Source: Phoenix dactylifera
Lineage: Eukaryota > Streptophyta > Magnoliopsida > Arecales > Arecaceae
DNA: 64,000 nucleotides
Direction of reading: 5' to 3'
Assembly: GCF_009389715.1 (NCBI RefSeq)
Contig: NC_052395.1
Coordinates: 3,534,001-3,598,000 of the forward strand
Every line of letters begins with the position of its first letter. Position 1 is the stretch's first letter. The notes beneath the pieces are model-generated. The model saw only the letters and a program-made list of their open reading frames with translations. It searched no databases and was not told where the DNA came from. Position numbers and translations under genes: made by a program. Below are positions 37,001 to 47,890 of this stretch, one piece after another.

Positions 37001-38209
37001 CAAAGTGTCTGCAAGTAAAAGTAAGCTGCTAACAGAGAAGACATGAAGAAAAGATTAGAGATGAGTTAAATGCATACCTCGGGCTGGCTCTGGTGTAGAA
37101 ACCGGCATTAATGCAAGTCCCCCCACCTAAGACTCTAGCTCTGGCATTGATGACCCCGTCGGTGGAAATGAACGGTTGAGAAGGGGAACTCCGAGAGGTG
37201 TCAGCCAGAGAGATGTGGAAGTTCTCCATCAAGGAGATGTTGCGATTCCCATAGGGGGAGCCACCTCTCTCTAGCAGCAGAACTTTGTATCTCAGGGAAA
37301 GGGTGGCAGCTAAGGGGCACCCTGCTGTGCCCCCACCCACTATGATGTAGTCATAACTTTGTGGTGGTGTTGAAAAGAAGCTGCTTGCTCTCTCGAGATG
37401 TGGCCGCCTCGGCTTGTGGAACCTCCTACCTGAAGATTACAAGGAGTTGGTGACAAATATGATGACAAAAAGAAACTTCTTGGCAGAGGTGAAGGGCAGA
37501 TGTATATGTGATTTTAGTTGGGAACAGAAGCAGGTGATGTGTTGAACTTGAAATGCGGAAGAACATTTGTGCTCATATTTTAGAACATCTCTCAACTTTT
37601 CCTATCTAACAAAATGCCAATCAGGAAAACAACAACAACAGCTAATTCATCTTTCTCTCTCAAAAGAGAAAAAAATTCATCACATACATAAGGAGGAAAA
37701 AAAAAACAGCACTCTCCTTGTTTGAATGCAAACTTGCGTTTGGTTTTTTTCTTAAATAAGATCTAAGAACATTTCTATATATACCTTGCAAACCGAAGCC
37801 TTATCTTGCATAAGAATGAAACAAAACAAAAATGTGAGCCAGTAAGGAAAAACTCCTAAACTTCTGAAATTGAAATTTGAAGGCTGAGAGTTTGCAAGGT
37901 GGTTGGATTTTAAGAATTCATTTTGGATGCCAGATGGGAAGTAGTTCTCTTCTCAGAGAATTGGAACTATACCACACATTCTTGCTCAAGAAAAACCACC
38001 TAATCATCTAACCAGTGGAGGTAAATTCCTGCAGCTATAACTTTGAGTTGCAGTAATTTTCTAGTAAACTTTGAGACATAACAAACGCATTAGAAGTTAA
38101 AAAAAGGGGAAGTTTAAATATTCGAAAGAAAAGTCAGACCTTGGGTTGATCCAAGTATGGTGAGGAAAAGCAAGATTTTAAGAAAAAGCTCTTCCTTCTT
38201 GCAAGCCAT
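34064..38209 (-). CDS. HOTHEAD-like GMC (glucose-methanol-choline) oxidoreductase
   Basis: Five exons, 38140-38209, 37078-37429, 35267-35577, 34774-35159 and 34064-34672, join in frame with GT-AG introns to 575 aa, close to the family length of about 590. Residues 1-23 form a signal peptide with a hydrophobic core (LKILLFLTILG). The FAD-binding Rossmann motif GGGTAG is at 55-60, followed by the ERGG acidic turn. A GMC signature-1-like segment (RVLGGGTCINAGFYTRA) is followed by signature 2 (GALGSPQLLLLSGIGP, 280-295). The C-terminal catalytic region has WHYHGG (His515/His517) and GTNPQ (Asn553). In Arabidopsis HOTHEAD is needed for long-chain alpha,omega-dicarboxylic fatty acid and cutin formation, and its loss fuses floral organs. 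The family also includes mandelonitrile lyases, so the substrate is inferred from similarity. A TATA-like TTATAT occurs about 95 bp upstream of the ATG. The 1.5-kb second intron holds no recognised element. Confidence 0.94.
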
Positions 38210-39865
38210 GACATAAAAGAAAAGCACAAGGCTGGATCTTCCTGCTCCTACCTACTCCTTACTCCTCCCTTATTTCTCTCATTATCTCTCCCTCTCCATT
38301 GGATATAAGTAAGCAGAGGCAGCGCAGGTTTTGATCAATACGGCTTGGTGCATTTAAGAGGGGCGCGTACCCCATAGGCCTACCCAGGATGAATGCCAAA
38401 CCCGGTTTTTGTGAGCCACGCACGGGGTAGGTGGTCCATCAATGGGTTTGTTGCTGCCCATCTTATAGCCAGCGGTTTGCAAAAGTACACAAAACATTTT
38501 GCAACTCCAGCTAACTTTAAAAAAATCATTTAATGAAGATACCACAACTTCACTTCTTCTTCTTCAAAATGATCTGATCGGAAAAAAAAAAGTTTTTCTT
38601 AATCCGTTCAATTTAAATCTCTCTCAAAAAAAAAGAAAAAAATTAAAAAATAGGCTTAAGTCTCCTTTTCTTTTATTAATGATTAAAAAAAATGAGATAC
38701 ATAAATTCTATTTATAAATTATAATGGTAAGGTTTGTCCTTGTATAATTTGGGTCGGATTTTTTCTCCTAATTTTAATAAGACTCTCTTTCCTAAAATAG
38801 ATATCACTAGTAGAAATATTTTAGGAGGTAGATTTCGACTTTTACTTCAACTCTATCTTCAATCGTTTTATTTGATTTTTCTTGGATGAAGAGTTACCCC
38901 CAATCAAAATCTTATCTGAACAAAAAACTTTTAGTTTGACCGTCCCGTTTCAGATTTTAAATGATAAAATTTAGACTTGATTACTTTGAGCCTCGTCCTT
39001 TAGAGAATATAGCATCATATCATAGAACTCAAAAAGCCGTCGTCTGATTTTCTTCATAAAAAAATCATCTCCATCAGATATAGTATAATTAAATTATGGC
39101 CTCGAAAAATTTGGCCTGCAATTTGGCTTCCCAATATAGTTTATCTCACTTTTGGATCCTATCTAATCCTATTTGTGGCCAAAATAGTCTATATCAAGTA
39201 TAGAGTTCCCCTTACGGCAAAAACGTACCTGCATTTCCAAGCCCTTTGGAGCTGACTGAGGCAAAGACAAAAATATTACTCTCTTAACTTGTTGGAATGT
39301 TGTCTATATGATGTACCTATCTTTTAGCAAGGTGTCATCTTCTCTGAATCCAAATATGTTTTCATTCTCTAAGTTACCCTTATTTATTACCTTTAATCTG
39401 AGGAAAGAACCTGTTTGGCATTTTCTGTCCACCATCAGCTGGAAGAAGCATACTGCATGTTAAAACAAGTTAAAAAGTCTAAATAAATCCACCTTGCGAT
39501 CTTTGTATTCTTCTAAACTTGGTGATTGTTTAGTTCCTTTCATGGATAGCAAGTTAATATTGCAGACAAAATGTTAGCTAATATTGCTTACTGTTGGCCT
39601 TATTACTAAGTAATTACATAACTAATAATTTTTGGAATAAAATATCTTTTCAATGTTTTGTCCCATCAAATCATTCACACCTCTCCGGCCTAATCATCAG
39701 TTTCCTTCATTAATTACTCTTGTTCTTGTCACCGGATTAGTAGATGTGGTTTATACAAGAAAAGCATGTGCAACGGTTTTGAGATTGTAGATAACATCAA
39801 ACGTATATATTGTGAGTAAATCATATGATAAACCATAGGATGTTTAAAACCACGGGAATTTTATT
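38210..39865. other. HOTHEAD upstream intergenic DNA, AT-rich
   Basis: The first few hundred bases are the likely promoter of the HOTHEAD-like gene. The remainder (38.5-39.8 kb) is AT-rich sequence without a recognised gene or element. Confidence 0.4.
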
Positions 39866-39868
39866 ACC

Positions 39869-40757
39869 TTAGGGCTCTGTTTGGGAGAGCGGTTGACAGT
39901 AAAGCTTTTGGAAGTAAAGCTGTTGGAAGTAGAGCTTTCTAAAGTAAGACTTTTACAAACAACTGTTTGCTGTTTGATAACTACATTTTCAAAGTGCTGT
40001 GGTACTTTAACGTGTGTTTGGTAAACACACTGAGAAAGTATTTTATATGACAAAATTATCATAAAGGACATTGCATAGTATTATACAATAGAGCATAATA
40101 AAATATAAAATATATTAATACATAAATATATGATATAGTATAATATTATTGTAATGTAATATAATATTATTATAATATAGTAATATAATATTATATATTA
40201 TAGCATAATAATTTAATATAATATTAAATTATTTAACATAACATATCAATGTATTATGATATAATATAATATTATATTATATTTATAGTATAATACAATA
40301 ATAACGGTACAAAATATTATAATTATTAGCGAACATTAATTTTTCATAATATAACATAATATTAAATTATTTAACATAACATATTAATGTATTATGACAT
40401 AATGTAATATAATATTATATTTATAGTATAATACAATAATAGGAAACAAGAATACCATTTCTTGCACGGAAGGGAGTCCGATCCACGGCTAGGGTTCTTT
40501 GTTAGAGCTCCAGCAGATTTTTAGATTTATAAAAGAACAAAGTATGTAATTGTTATATTTTATTACATATATTTTGGTAAAAAAAAAAAAAGCTTTCCGA
40601 CAAAGCTCAAAATAATTTTTTCGGAAAGCTGCAAAATAGAGCTTCTCCCAAAAAAAACTGTTTTTAGCTTTCTAAAAAAGTTAAAACAGCTTTCCGAAAT
40701 TTTTTCTAAACATCATTTTTTTATCTACCTAAAAACTTTCCCAAATGGGGCCTAAGA
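39869..40757. mobile_element. hAT-like MITE with an AT-rich core
   Basis: The left end (tagggctctgtttgggaga) and right end (ctttcccaaatggggccta) are imperfect inverted complements of the TAGGGCC-TGTTTGG type common to plant hAT-derived MITEs. Subterminal AAGCTTT/GGAAAGCT motifs also occur in inverse orientation. The core, 40080-40440, is almost pure A/T (taatataatatta repeats). No convincing 8-bp target duplication is visible. Confidence 0.5.
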
Positions 40758-41191
40758 GATTCTTTTCGTAGCCATGAATGCGGCAGTGGATGCAGTTTTC
40801 CGACACAGTAATTGCGTTAGCATTTATTTTGCTGCAAGGAAAAACACTAGTCTGGCAGCTTCCAACTCAGACCTGAAGAGAGGTGCAGGAGGCCTGCAGT
40901 TCGTCCACCTTTTTTTTTATTTCACAAACAAGTTCCCAGCTTTCCGATACGCTGCTTTGCTTCCCCCCTCCATGGACGCAAGCACCACCAAACTACGTAC
41001 CCATGGCCATACGTTGCTGAAAAAGGCCTCTGTACCTGGCACTCAGAACCAGAAGATTTCAGCAAACTTGGCAATCCCTCAGTGCGACTTCAGAGCATCC
41101 TTGGTAGCATTGTTAGAGCTTCGGTTACTGTGCACAGGAGTCTTGTGATGGCTTTGGGTAATTGGATGGTATAGGAGGAATAATTGCACAA

Positions 41192-41210
41192 CCCCCCCCC
41201 CCCCCCCCCC
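41192..41210. repeat. Homopolymer of 19 C followed by GGG
   Basis: The run is read directly. Such runs are unstable in cloning and sequencing, so the exact length is uncertain. Confidence 0.8.
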
Positions 41211-41228
41211 GGGAAGGGAACAGGCTTA

Positions 41229-41880
41229 GTTTTTTCTTTTTTTTTGGTGGTAAAAACGACCTTTCATATTACTCTTAAATGAGTACAGCTAGCTACATCA
41301 GTAGAAAAAAATAAAACAGAGCATCAGGGACATCAGTATCCCTAGTCCAAATAATCTCTCCAGAATGCCGAGCAACAAAGGAGGCAACGCAATCGGCCGC
41401 TCTGCTTGCCTCCCGATACACATGTGCTGCATGAAAGGAATCTATCTCCCTAATCAATTTGTGGGCTCCCGAATCAGTGGGTGGCTATCCCCAAATCTAT
41501 CCACTCCTCGTATCCAGTCAACCACCGTAGAGGAGTCGCCCTCCAGGTAAACCGCATCTGCACCAGGTACCCTCCTCGCATAGGAGACGCCCTCCCAGGC
41601 TGCCCGCAACTCCGCCTCAATAGCGGTCGAACCAGGGGTGCATCGGCCTCCTGCCACAATCAGCCTACCCTGGTGATCTCTGATCACAAAGCCTGATCCT
41701 CCCTAAACTCCATCCACCGACCTGCCGCCATCGAAATTAACTTTGAGATGACCAAGGAGTGGAGACACCAAGAAAAATAGGGCAAATCTGGCGCTGTGAC
41801 AGTGAAACGGATACCCCAGATGTCCCTAGCTATCTCATAGGATCTCGATGCGGTTGCTGTGGTGATCTCCGCAGCATGCG
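41229..41880 (-). pseudogene. LINE 3' fragment with RNase H-like domain
   Basis: On the minus strand, 41454-41687 reads RDHQGRLIVAGGR, then an AIEAELRAAWEGV motif and a LEGDSSTVVDWI segment, matching the RVT_3 RNase H domain. Upstream near 41720-41760 a VNFDGG segment carries a disruption. Poly-T on the plus strand at 41229-41246 marks the element's poly-A tail. It is the same domain as in the fragment at 1-745, but better preserved. The unassigned 124-codon plus-strand frame at 40774-41148 lies just beyond the tail. Confidence 0.65.
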
Positions 41881-42443
41881 GAAACAGGCTTAGTTCCCTG
41901 CCTTGTGGAAACTTAGCTACTTCAGAAACCTCCTTCTACACATCATGAATTTTAAAATTCGTGACCATTGGAAACTAAAAATTTGCACTTTGCACCAAGC
42001 TTAAACTATACTCAATTTGATCAAGATGTTTGTTGGAAAATAGTTGGTCCAAGATGATCGGTGCATTTCAAATGAACATGCTTTTTTATATGTGTATACG
42101 TATCTTGATGTATGAGCGAGGACCAGCATTATATGGGATCATCGAATGGTTCCATGAGTGTCTCAAGGTCCCAACCTGCTTCCCACTTGAATGAGGGATA
42201 AGGGACGTAACAGCGAGAGTAAACAATCCCGTGATGGATGGTACCAGTAGGTGAAAATCTTTTTAACTTCTCTCTTTTCGTCGACTGTAATGCCTTACGA
42301 GGGGTGGGTTCTTAATGTAGGGCACATGGTGCAGGAGAGCAAGGGACTCGAAGTTAATGAGGCAATGGAGTAGGTGGGCATGTGGAAGGTAGACTTGCAC
42401 CATCATCAACCGGAAGAATCCAGAGAATGGAATTGAGGAGGAG
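41881..42443. other. Unassigned DNA before the copia element
   Basis: No gene or repeat was recognised in this stretch. Confidence 0.35.
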
Positions 42444-43722
42444 TGATCTTTCTTACCTTAAATTCTCTCCATTCAAATTTCATTTTTGAATTTAAATTAT
42501 TGTTATGATCTTCTCATTATTTTTTTCGTATTTTCTCTCTATTCAAATTTTGAATTTAAATTGCTGCTGTAATTCTCTCCTAATTTTTTTTCTATAATTA
42601 CTCTTGTATATCCTATGTATATATATTTAATACAAACTGAAAGAAATCCTAACAAATCAAGTGGGATTTTAGCCATCACATTGTGTTTCTTTCATGGTAT
42701 CATGAGAGCCCATTTTGCATCACTGTCTTCCTTCTGCAAACCCAGCTCTTCTTCTCATATTACAACTTTCAATTCCAACAATGTCAGCAACTATCTCCTT
42801 TGGAAGTCTCTCTTTGAACCAATTTTGTGGGGACACAAACTTATGCCCTTCATTGATGGCTCATTTTCACCTCCTTCTCCGATGCATCCAACCTATACTT
42901 CATGCTATGAACGTGATCAAATAGATGATGCTCTCTTGCATTAGCGCTACATTATCTGAATCAGCACTTTCTTATATACACTACAACAAAAATCCTAATT
43001 GCCGATGCTAGATAGAAGCATCGATAACTTTTTTTTCTATGATAAAGAATGCCAACGCTTTTAAAAAGCATCAGAAAAAATAGGTTCCGCTGACGTTTTA
43101 TGTAGCATCGCCGTAAGCCACCCATTACCGACGCTTATAAGCGTCGGTGTAAGCCAAAAATCCGACGATGTTTATTAGCATCATCAAACTCCATTCCTCC
43201 CCAAACAAAACCCAACCCCCTCCATCAGCCCCAAATCCCTAACCCACGCCGACCGACCCCCTCCTTGGCCCTTTCCCCGATCTCGGCCCTTCTCCTCCGC
43301 CGACCGACACCAAATCGCTCTCTTCCGCCGCATCTCCTTGAATTCTCCTCCTCCTCCTCTCCGTTGGCCTCCTCTCCGTGACCAACTTCCTCCTCCTATT
43401 CTCCTCCTCCTCCTCCTAAACTTCTTACTCTGCACTCACACGACGTTTGAATTTTGGAGCCAGCAAGGACAAGGACAAGGCTAGGTTCGGGATCTTCTTC
43501 TCTTGCTTCAATCTTTAAATTCTGAATTTTTTGAATTTTCTTTTGTTTTTATAATCAAATTGTTTAGAAATTTTGTTCTAGTTTCTTTTGTTTTATGATT
43601 TTATAATCGGATCTTTAAATTCATTTTTATCAGTAATTTTTATCTGATTATGCAATCAAATGTTGTTTGTTTTCTCGCATATGCAATCGGAACTCTGCCC
43701 TTTATAAAGCACTGATATGATT

Positions 43723-44358
43723 TGTTAAGATCAAGCGCTACCATTACACCAAAATCCGCAGATGTTAGTAAAGGCGCAACTTTATTTTCTTAAACTAGCG
43801 CAGGGGCCCATTGCACTACGAGTCGACTCCGACAAAGTCTCGCCCGACTCTGAACTCCGACAGGGCATCGCCAGTGGGTTCAGGAATTCCCTAGTGGTAT
43901 AACCCAGCCTACTCCTTCAGCGCATCCACGTTGGCAGGCGGCAAGACTGACTCGGCCCTTCATGCCTCCGCCAACGTTGACTCGGCCCTTCATGCCTCCG
44001 CCAACAATCCCCCCCCCCCAACGTGATGCCTGGGTTTCGAACTCGAGACCTATGGCTTTGATACTAATTATTAGGATCAAGTGCTACCATTACACCAAAA
44101 CCCGCAGATGTTAGTGAAGGCGCAACTTTATTTCCTTAAACTAGCGCGGGGCCCATAGCGCCACGAGTCAACTCCGACCAAATCTCGCCCGACTCCGGAC
44201 TCCGGACTCCGACAGGACCTCGCTAGTGGGTTCAGGGAACCCCTAGTGGTATAACCCACCCTACTCCTCCAGCACATGTACGTTGGCAGGCGGCAGGACT
44301 GACTCGGCCCTTCAGGCTTCCACCAACATTGACTCGGCCCCTCAGGCCTCCGCCAACA
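43723..44358 (-). mobile_element. Miniature LTR retroelement (TRIM/SMART-like) with perfect target duplication
   Basis: Two direct repeats, 43723-44006 (284 bp) and 44069-44358 (290 bp), start TGTTGGCGG on the minus strand and end TTAACA or TAATA. They enclose only 62 bp. On the minus strand a PBS-like ATTAGTATCAAAGCC directly follows the 5' LTR and a G-run precedes the 3' LTR. TGATT occurs at both flanks (43718-43722 and 44359-44363). Within each LTR a roughly 35-bp block containing GGGCCGAGTCA is itself duplicated. No protein is encoded. Confidence 0.85.
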
Positions 44359-44390
44359 TGATTATTGTTCTAGTAATACGAAATATGAGT

Positions 44391-44760
44391 TTTATCAATG
44401 AAATCGTGAGTATTGTTAACTGGCATTGTTTGTTGAGAAAGATCCATGCATTTCTCTCTTTCCAACAAGCCCAAATCATGGCCAAAAACAGCATATATAG
44501 GAATAATAAGCTGGAAAGCTTTAGGGAAGTTTCTGAATCTCCAATCCATATAGGATAATTAATCCTTTTCCAAAGAGTAGAGAAAAAAGGGGAAGTAGAA
44601 AATAAATGATCTACTGATTCCTAAGCATGCTGGAGGCCAACAGTCTTCTGAATCTTCTTTTCAAGAATGTTTCTGGTTTTAAATTTCTTCTTCCAACATA
44701 ATCGGAGAAAACATTTGAATTTTAGAAGTACATTTAGGCTCCAGACGGACAAAGCAAATT
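44391..44760 (-). pseudogene. LINE fragment inside the CACTA element
   Basis: Minus-strand translation gives FLRLCWKKKFKTRN, then a VDHLFSTSPFFSTLWKRI segment and WKERNAWIF, the zf-RVT/C-terminal pattern of plant LINEs. Stop codons interrupt it. Confidence 0.5.
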
Positions 44761-45043
44761 GGCATGCATCTCAGGAATTTTTTTTTTTTTTTGGTCAAAC
44801 AGGAGATCAAAGATCACCCAAGATTTATTAAAAAATGAAGATCTCACGAATTTCACTTACGGAAAGATGCAAGTCTAGAACGAAAACATATTTATGAGAG
44901 GTCTAAATAATCTTATTTTTGAAGTAAAATCATTAGTACTACCATGTGCTCACATTATCAGAACTCCTTTCTTCATGAACACCCCTAATCATAAATGTAG
45001 AGGGCCTCATACGGTCTACTGTGACAGGTCTATACCATGCACA

Positions 45044-45313
45044 TGTCCAATTTAAGAAGCTTAAGCTGATAGAATAAGGTAGATTTATTTATATATTTTA
45101 TATTTTCTTATACTCCCCCTCACATGTTGGCCAGATTTTTTTTTAATGGATGAGCCCAATATGTGAAATTTTTAATAATGGGGTTAAAGAATGCGGAGAC
45201 AGGGTTCAAACTCAGGACCTCTACTCTGATATCATATTAAATTACCACTTTTTCTAAAAACTTAAGCTTATAGGATAAGATAGATTTATTTATATAGTTT
45301 ATATTTTCTTACA
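45044..45313 (-). mobile_element. TRIM relic inside the CACTA element
   Basis: Imperfect direct repeats of about 69-79 bp (45044-45112 and 45235-45313, sharing aagcttaagct.ata and agatttatttatata) enclose about 120 bp. On the minus strand, TGATATCAGAGTAGAGG (PBS-like) follows the upstream repeat and GTGAGGGGGAG (polypurine-like) precedes the downstream one. The flanking five bases do not match, so it is old or rearranged. Confidence 0.55.
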
Positions 45314-46192
45314 TGAAGGAAATCTGGTGTGTTAGATTTCTTTTTTCCCCATGTTAATCTAGTTTTCGTTAGGCTTTGAATGTTGTTTGGGTTGGAATTG
45401 CTTTTAGCTTGTCGACAGTTTGTAACTTTTTCATGTTATGCACATTTATGTTGTCATTTTTCTCTTTATTTAAACATTAGAGCCAGCATTTTCACTGTTG
45501 TTCAATTGGTCATGCTGGATTACCATTTTTGCATTTTTGATTGAAGTACCTGAAATCGTAGAGTGTGTTCTGGCAGCCATTTTGTTTGTCAATGGTCAAG
45601 GCCATTTTCTCCCTTCTTTGAACAGATGCTAACTAATAAGTTTAATGTAATCTTCAAGTACATTTCGCTTATACATCATGTAGATCTCCTTCTCATGAAT
45701 ATATGTCTTCGTATAATATGAACAGTTGTGGAACAAAATAAAAAAAAAATGAACGTTGTCTCCTGCATGATGGCTTGAGGATCAATATACAAAATAGCCA
45801 ATTTCTTGCATGTAAAATATTCCAAGTACTATTGGTTTCTTTTGGGTCAATCTCACGCATTGTGAGATGCAGGTGCCATTCGATAAGGAATAAGAAAAAT
45901 AATTCGGACTTGCGTAAGGAACTTAGTAGTTTAAGATGACCGCCAACCTTGGATTTAAAATATTAATATTGCGATTGGATATTTAGTTGGCTGTTCTTCA
46001 GACAAGCATAACTTCAAAAACACCTTCTTGGACCATATGTAGTTGACACTTTAATATTTAGATAGTAATAATATATTCTAATGTTTAAGCCCTAAGATAC
46101 CCTGTGTAATCCCTTTTATGCCATCCATCTTCATATCCTAACTTTGTTTATCTTTTTTAGATAAGTTGCAGTTCAAGCAGTATTGTAATAGA

Positions 46193-47890
46193 ATGGACAA
46201 AAGTTGGATAAATAAGCTAAGATCCAGTGCCGAATATTTGAATGTAATTCAGAATTTCATTAAATTTGCTTTTGAAAAATCTAATATGAATGGGAAGATT
46301 TTATGTCCATGTCGAATATGTGTAAATTCTTCTTCTTGTGCTCCAAAAACTGTTGAAGAACATTTGGCGTGGAATAGTTTTACAAGAGGTTATACTGAAT
46401 AGGTATTTCATGAGAGTTCATATTGTCATCTCCATATAACCAACCCTTATATATAGAAGACACCATTAGGTAACAAAATGCTCCGAGGAAAACGATTCAG
46501 AAATGTGGAGTTCCACCAGTCTCAGGTGGGATTTTCTTCTACTCAGTCCCTGCGGTCCCAATAGCCCCAGCAGCACGAGTCCGAGTCTTAGAGCCTTCTG
46601 CTGATTACCCAGATGAGGAGATTATGGATGACTTGCAGATCTAGGATAATTTGATTTAAAGTTCATATATTAAGTTCTGTTACAATCTAATTATTTTAAT
46701 TAATTTGTCTCTAATGCTTTAATGGATATTTTATCATATTTTTATCAAATGGACAGGGGAGAGTGAGGACAACACGGGAATCCTCTCGAGCAAGGGATGT
46801 GTGGCAGCTTCGTGAGGATGAGAAGATCGTCATCCGATGCAATGAACTAGGGCATCCCATCAAGAAAGCTAGAAGCATTTTATCAAGTTTTCTAGAATCA
46901 GTTACGCGTAGGAGTCAGTTGTGTCCGCTCAACTATTCGAAGTGGAATGATATGCTTCCTTCATATAAAGTTGAGTTTCTTAATGTTGTACAAGTAAAGA
47001 ATTGAATTTAATATTGCTAATTTGATACCTACTGTATGTTAATTTGCTTAACATTCTTTACTTTGGTGTAGAAAAAGTTTGTGCTCCCTTCAGAGAGCCA
47101 TAATTGGGTGCTAAAGTTCCTCAACCGCAAATGAAAAGAATATAAGTCGAAGTTGAAGGCCGACTGGAAGCATGATGGTATGATAGAGGAGGAGGTTGCT
47201 CGTGTTTGTCCTCCTGATATATACCCTCATCAGTGGAGGGAGCTTGTTTACTACTGATTTTTCGAGAGAGGATAGATTGTTTATACTCTCTCAATACCTT
47301 ATATAATATTTAATATATTTAATATATTACATTATTTACTTTTTTTATAGACATATTCCGACATTGGTCGAGCTGCACGAGCATCTCAAACAGTTCCTCA
47401 TACTTCAGGCTCGAAGAGTTATGCGAGGCGTAGAGCTGAATTCGTAAGTTTCTTTGAAACTCTTTCAAACTCTTGTATCATATAGTATGTATCATGATAT
47501 ATAGCTTGTCACTATACTTTTTGTTGTAGATAGAAGAGCATGGGAAGGAACCTGATGAGGTGAAGTTCTATAAGATGACTCACACGCACCAAGATGGCAA
47601 CTTTGTCCGGAAGAAGTTGAGAGATATAGTTGTATGTATTCATTAATGATTTGTGGAATGATTTTTTATTGGTTTCAATTTTTCAAAAATTAATGTGACT
47701 TTTTTGAGAGATATAGGACAGGGCTACATCTCTTATTTTAGAGCGTATCGGAGAATTATCTTCAATCGGCAACACCAGTCGTATCAAAGCTCAGGTGTTT
47801 ATTGAATTGATGGGCTCGGAGCATTATGGTCGAGTGAGGGGTTATGGCGTTAGAGTTACCCCCACTCAATTGTCTGCAGCTAATAGATAT
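46193..47890 (+). pseudogene. CACTA transposase-associated plus Ptta/En/Spm (PF03004-like) pseudogene
   Basis: The ORF from 46193 begins MDKSWINKLRSSAEY and has the CPCRIC cysteine pattern of the transposase-associated domain normally found at the N-terminus of TNP2-type transposases. Separate segments downstream follow the Plant_transposase (Ptta/En/Spm) family: RDVWQLREDEKIVIRCNELG (46780-46850), a KKFVLPSESHNWVLKFL block (47071-47130), a PHTSGSKSYARRRAEF block (47398-47442), an EEHGKEPDEVKFYKMTHTHQ block (47530-47600) and a final block to about 47890. An internal TGA (about 47132) and lost junctions make it non-functional. No Transposase_21 (catalytic TNP2) core was seen between the two parts. 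Confidence 0.65.

Noticed and set aside
40774-41148. 124-codon plus-strand open frame between the MITE and the LINE.
   Set aside because: No recognised family. It might be part of an unknown element, but the evidence is too thin to call a gene.
43190-43440. Arg/Gly-rich minus-strand open frame near the left end of the CACTA.
   Set aside because: Translation of a CTCCTC-type simple repeat in the CACTA subterminal region; not a credible protein.
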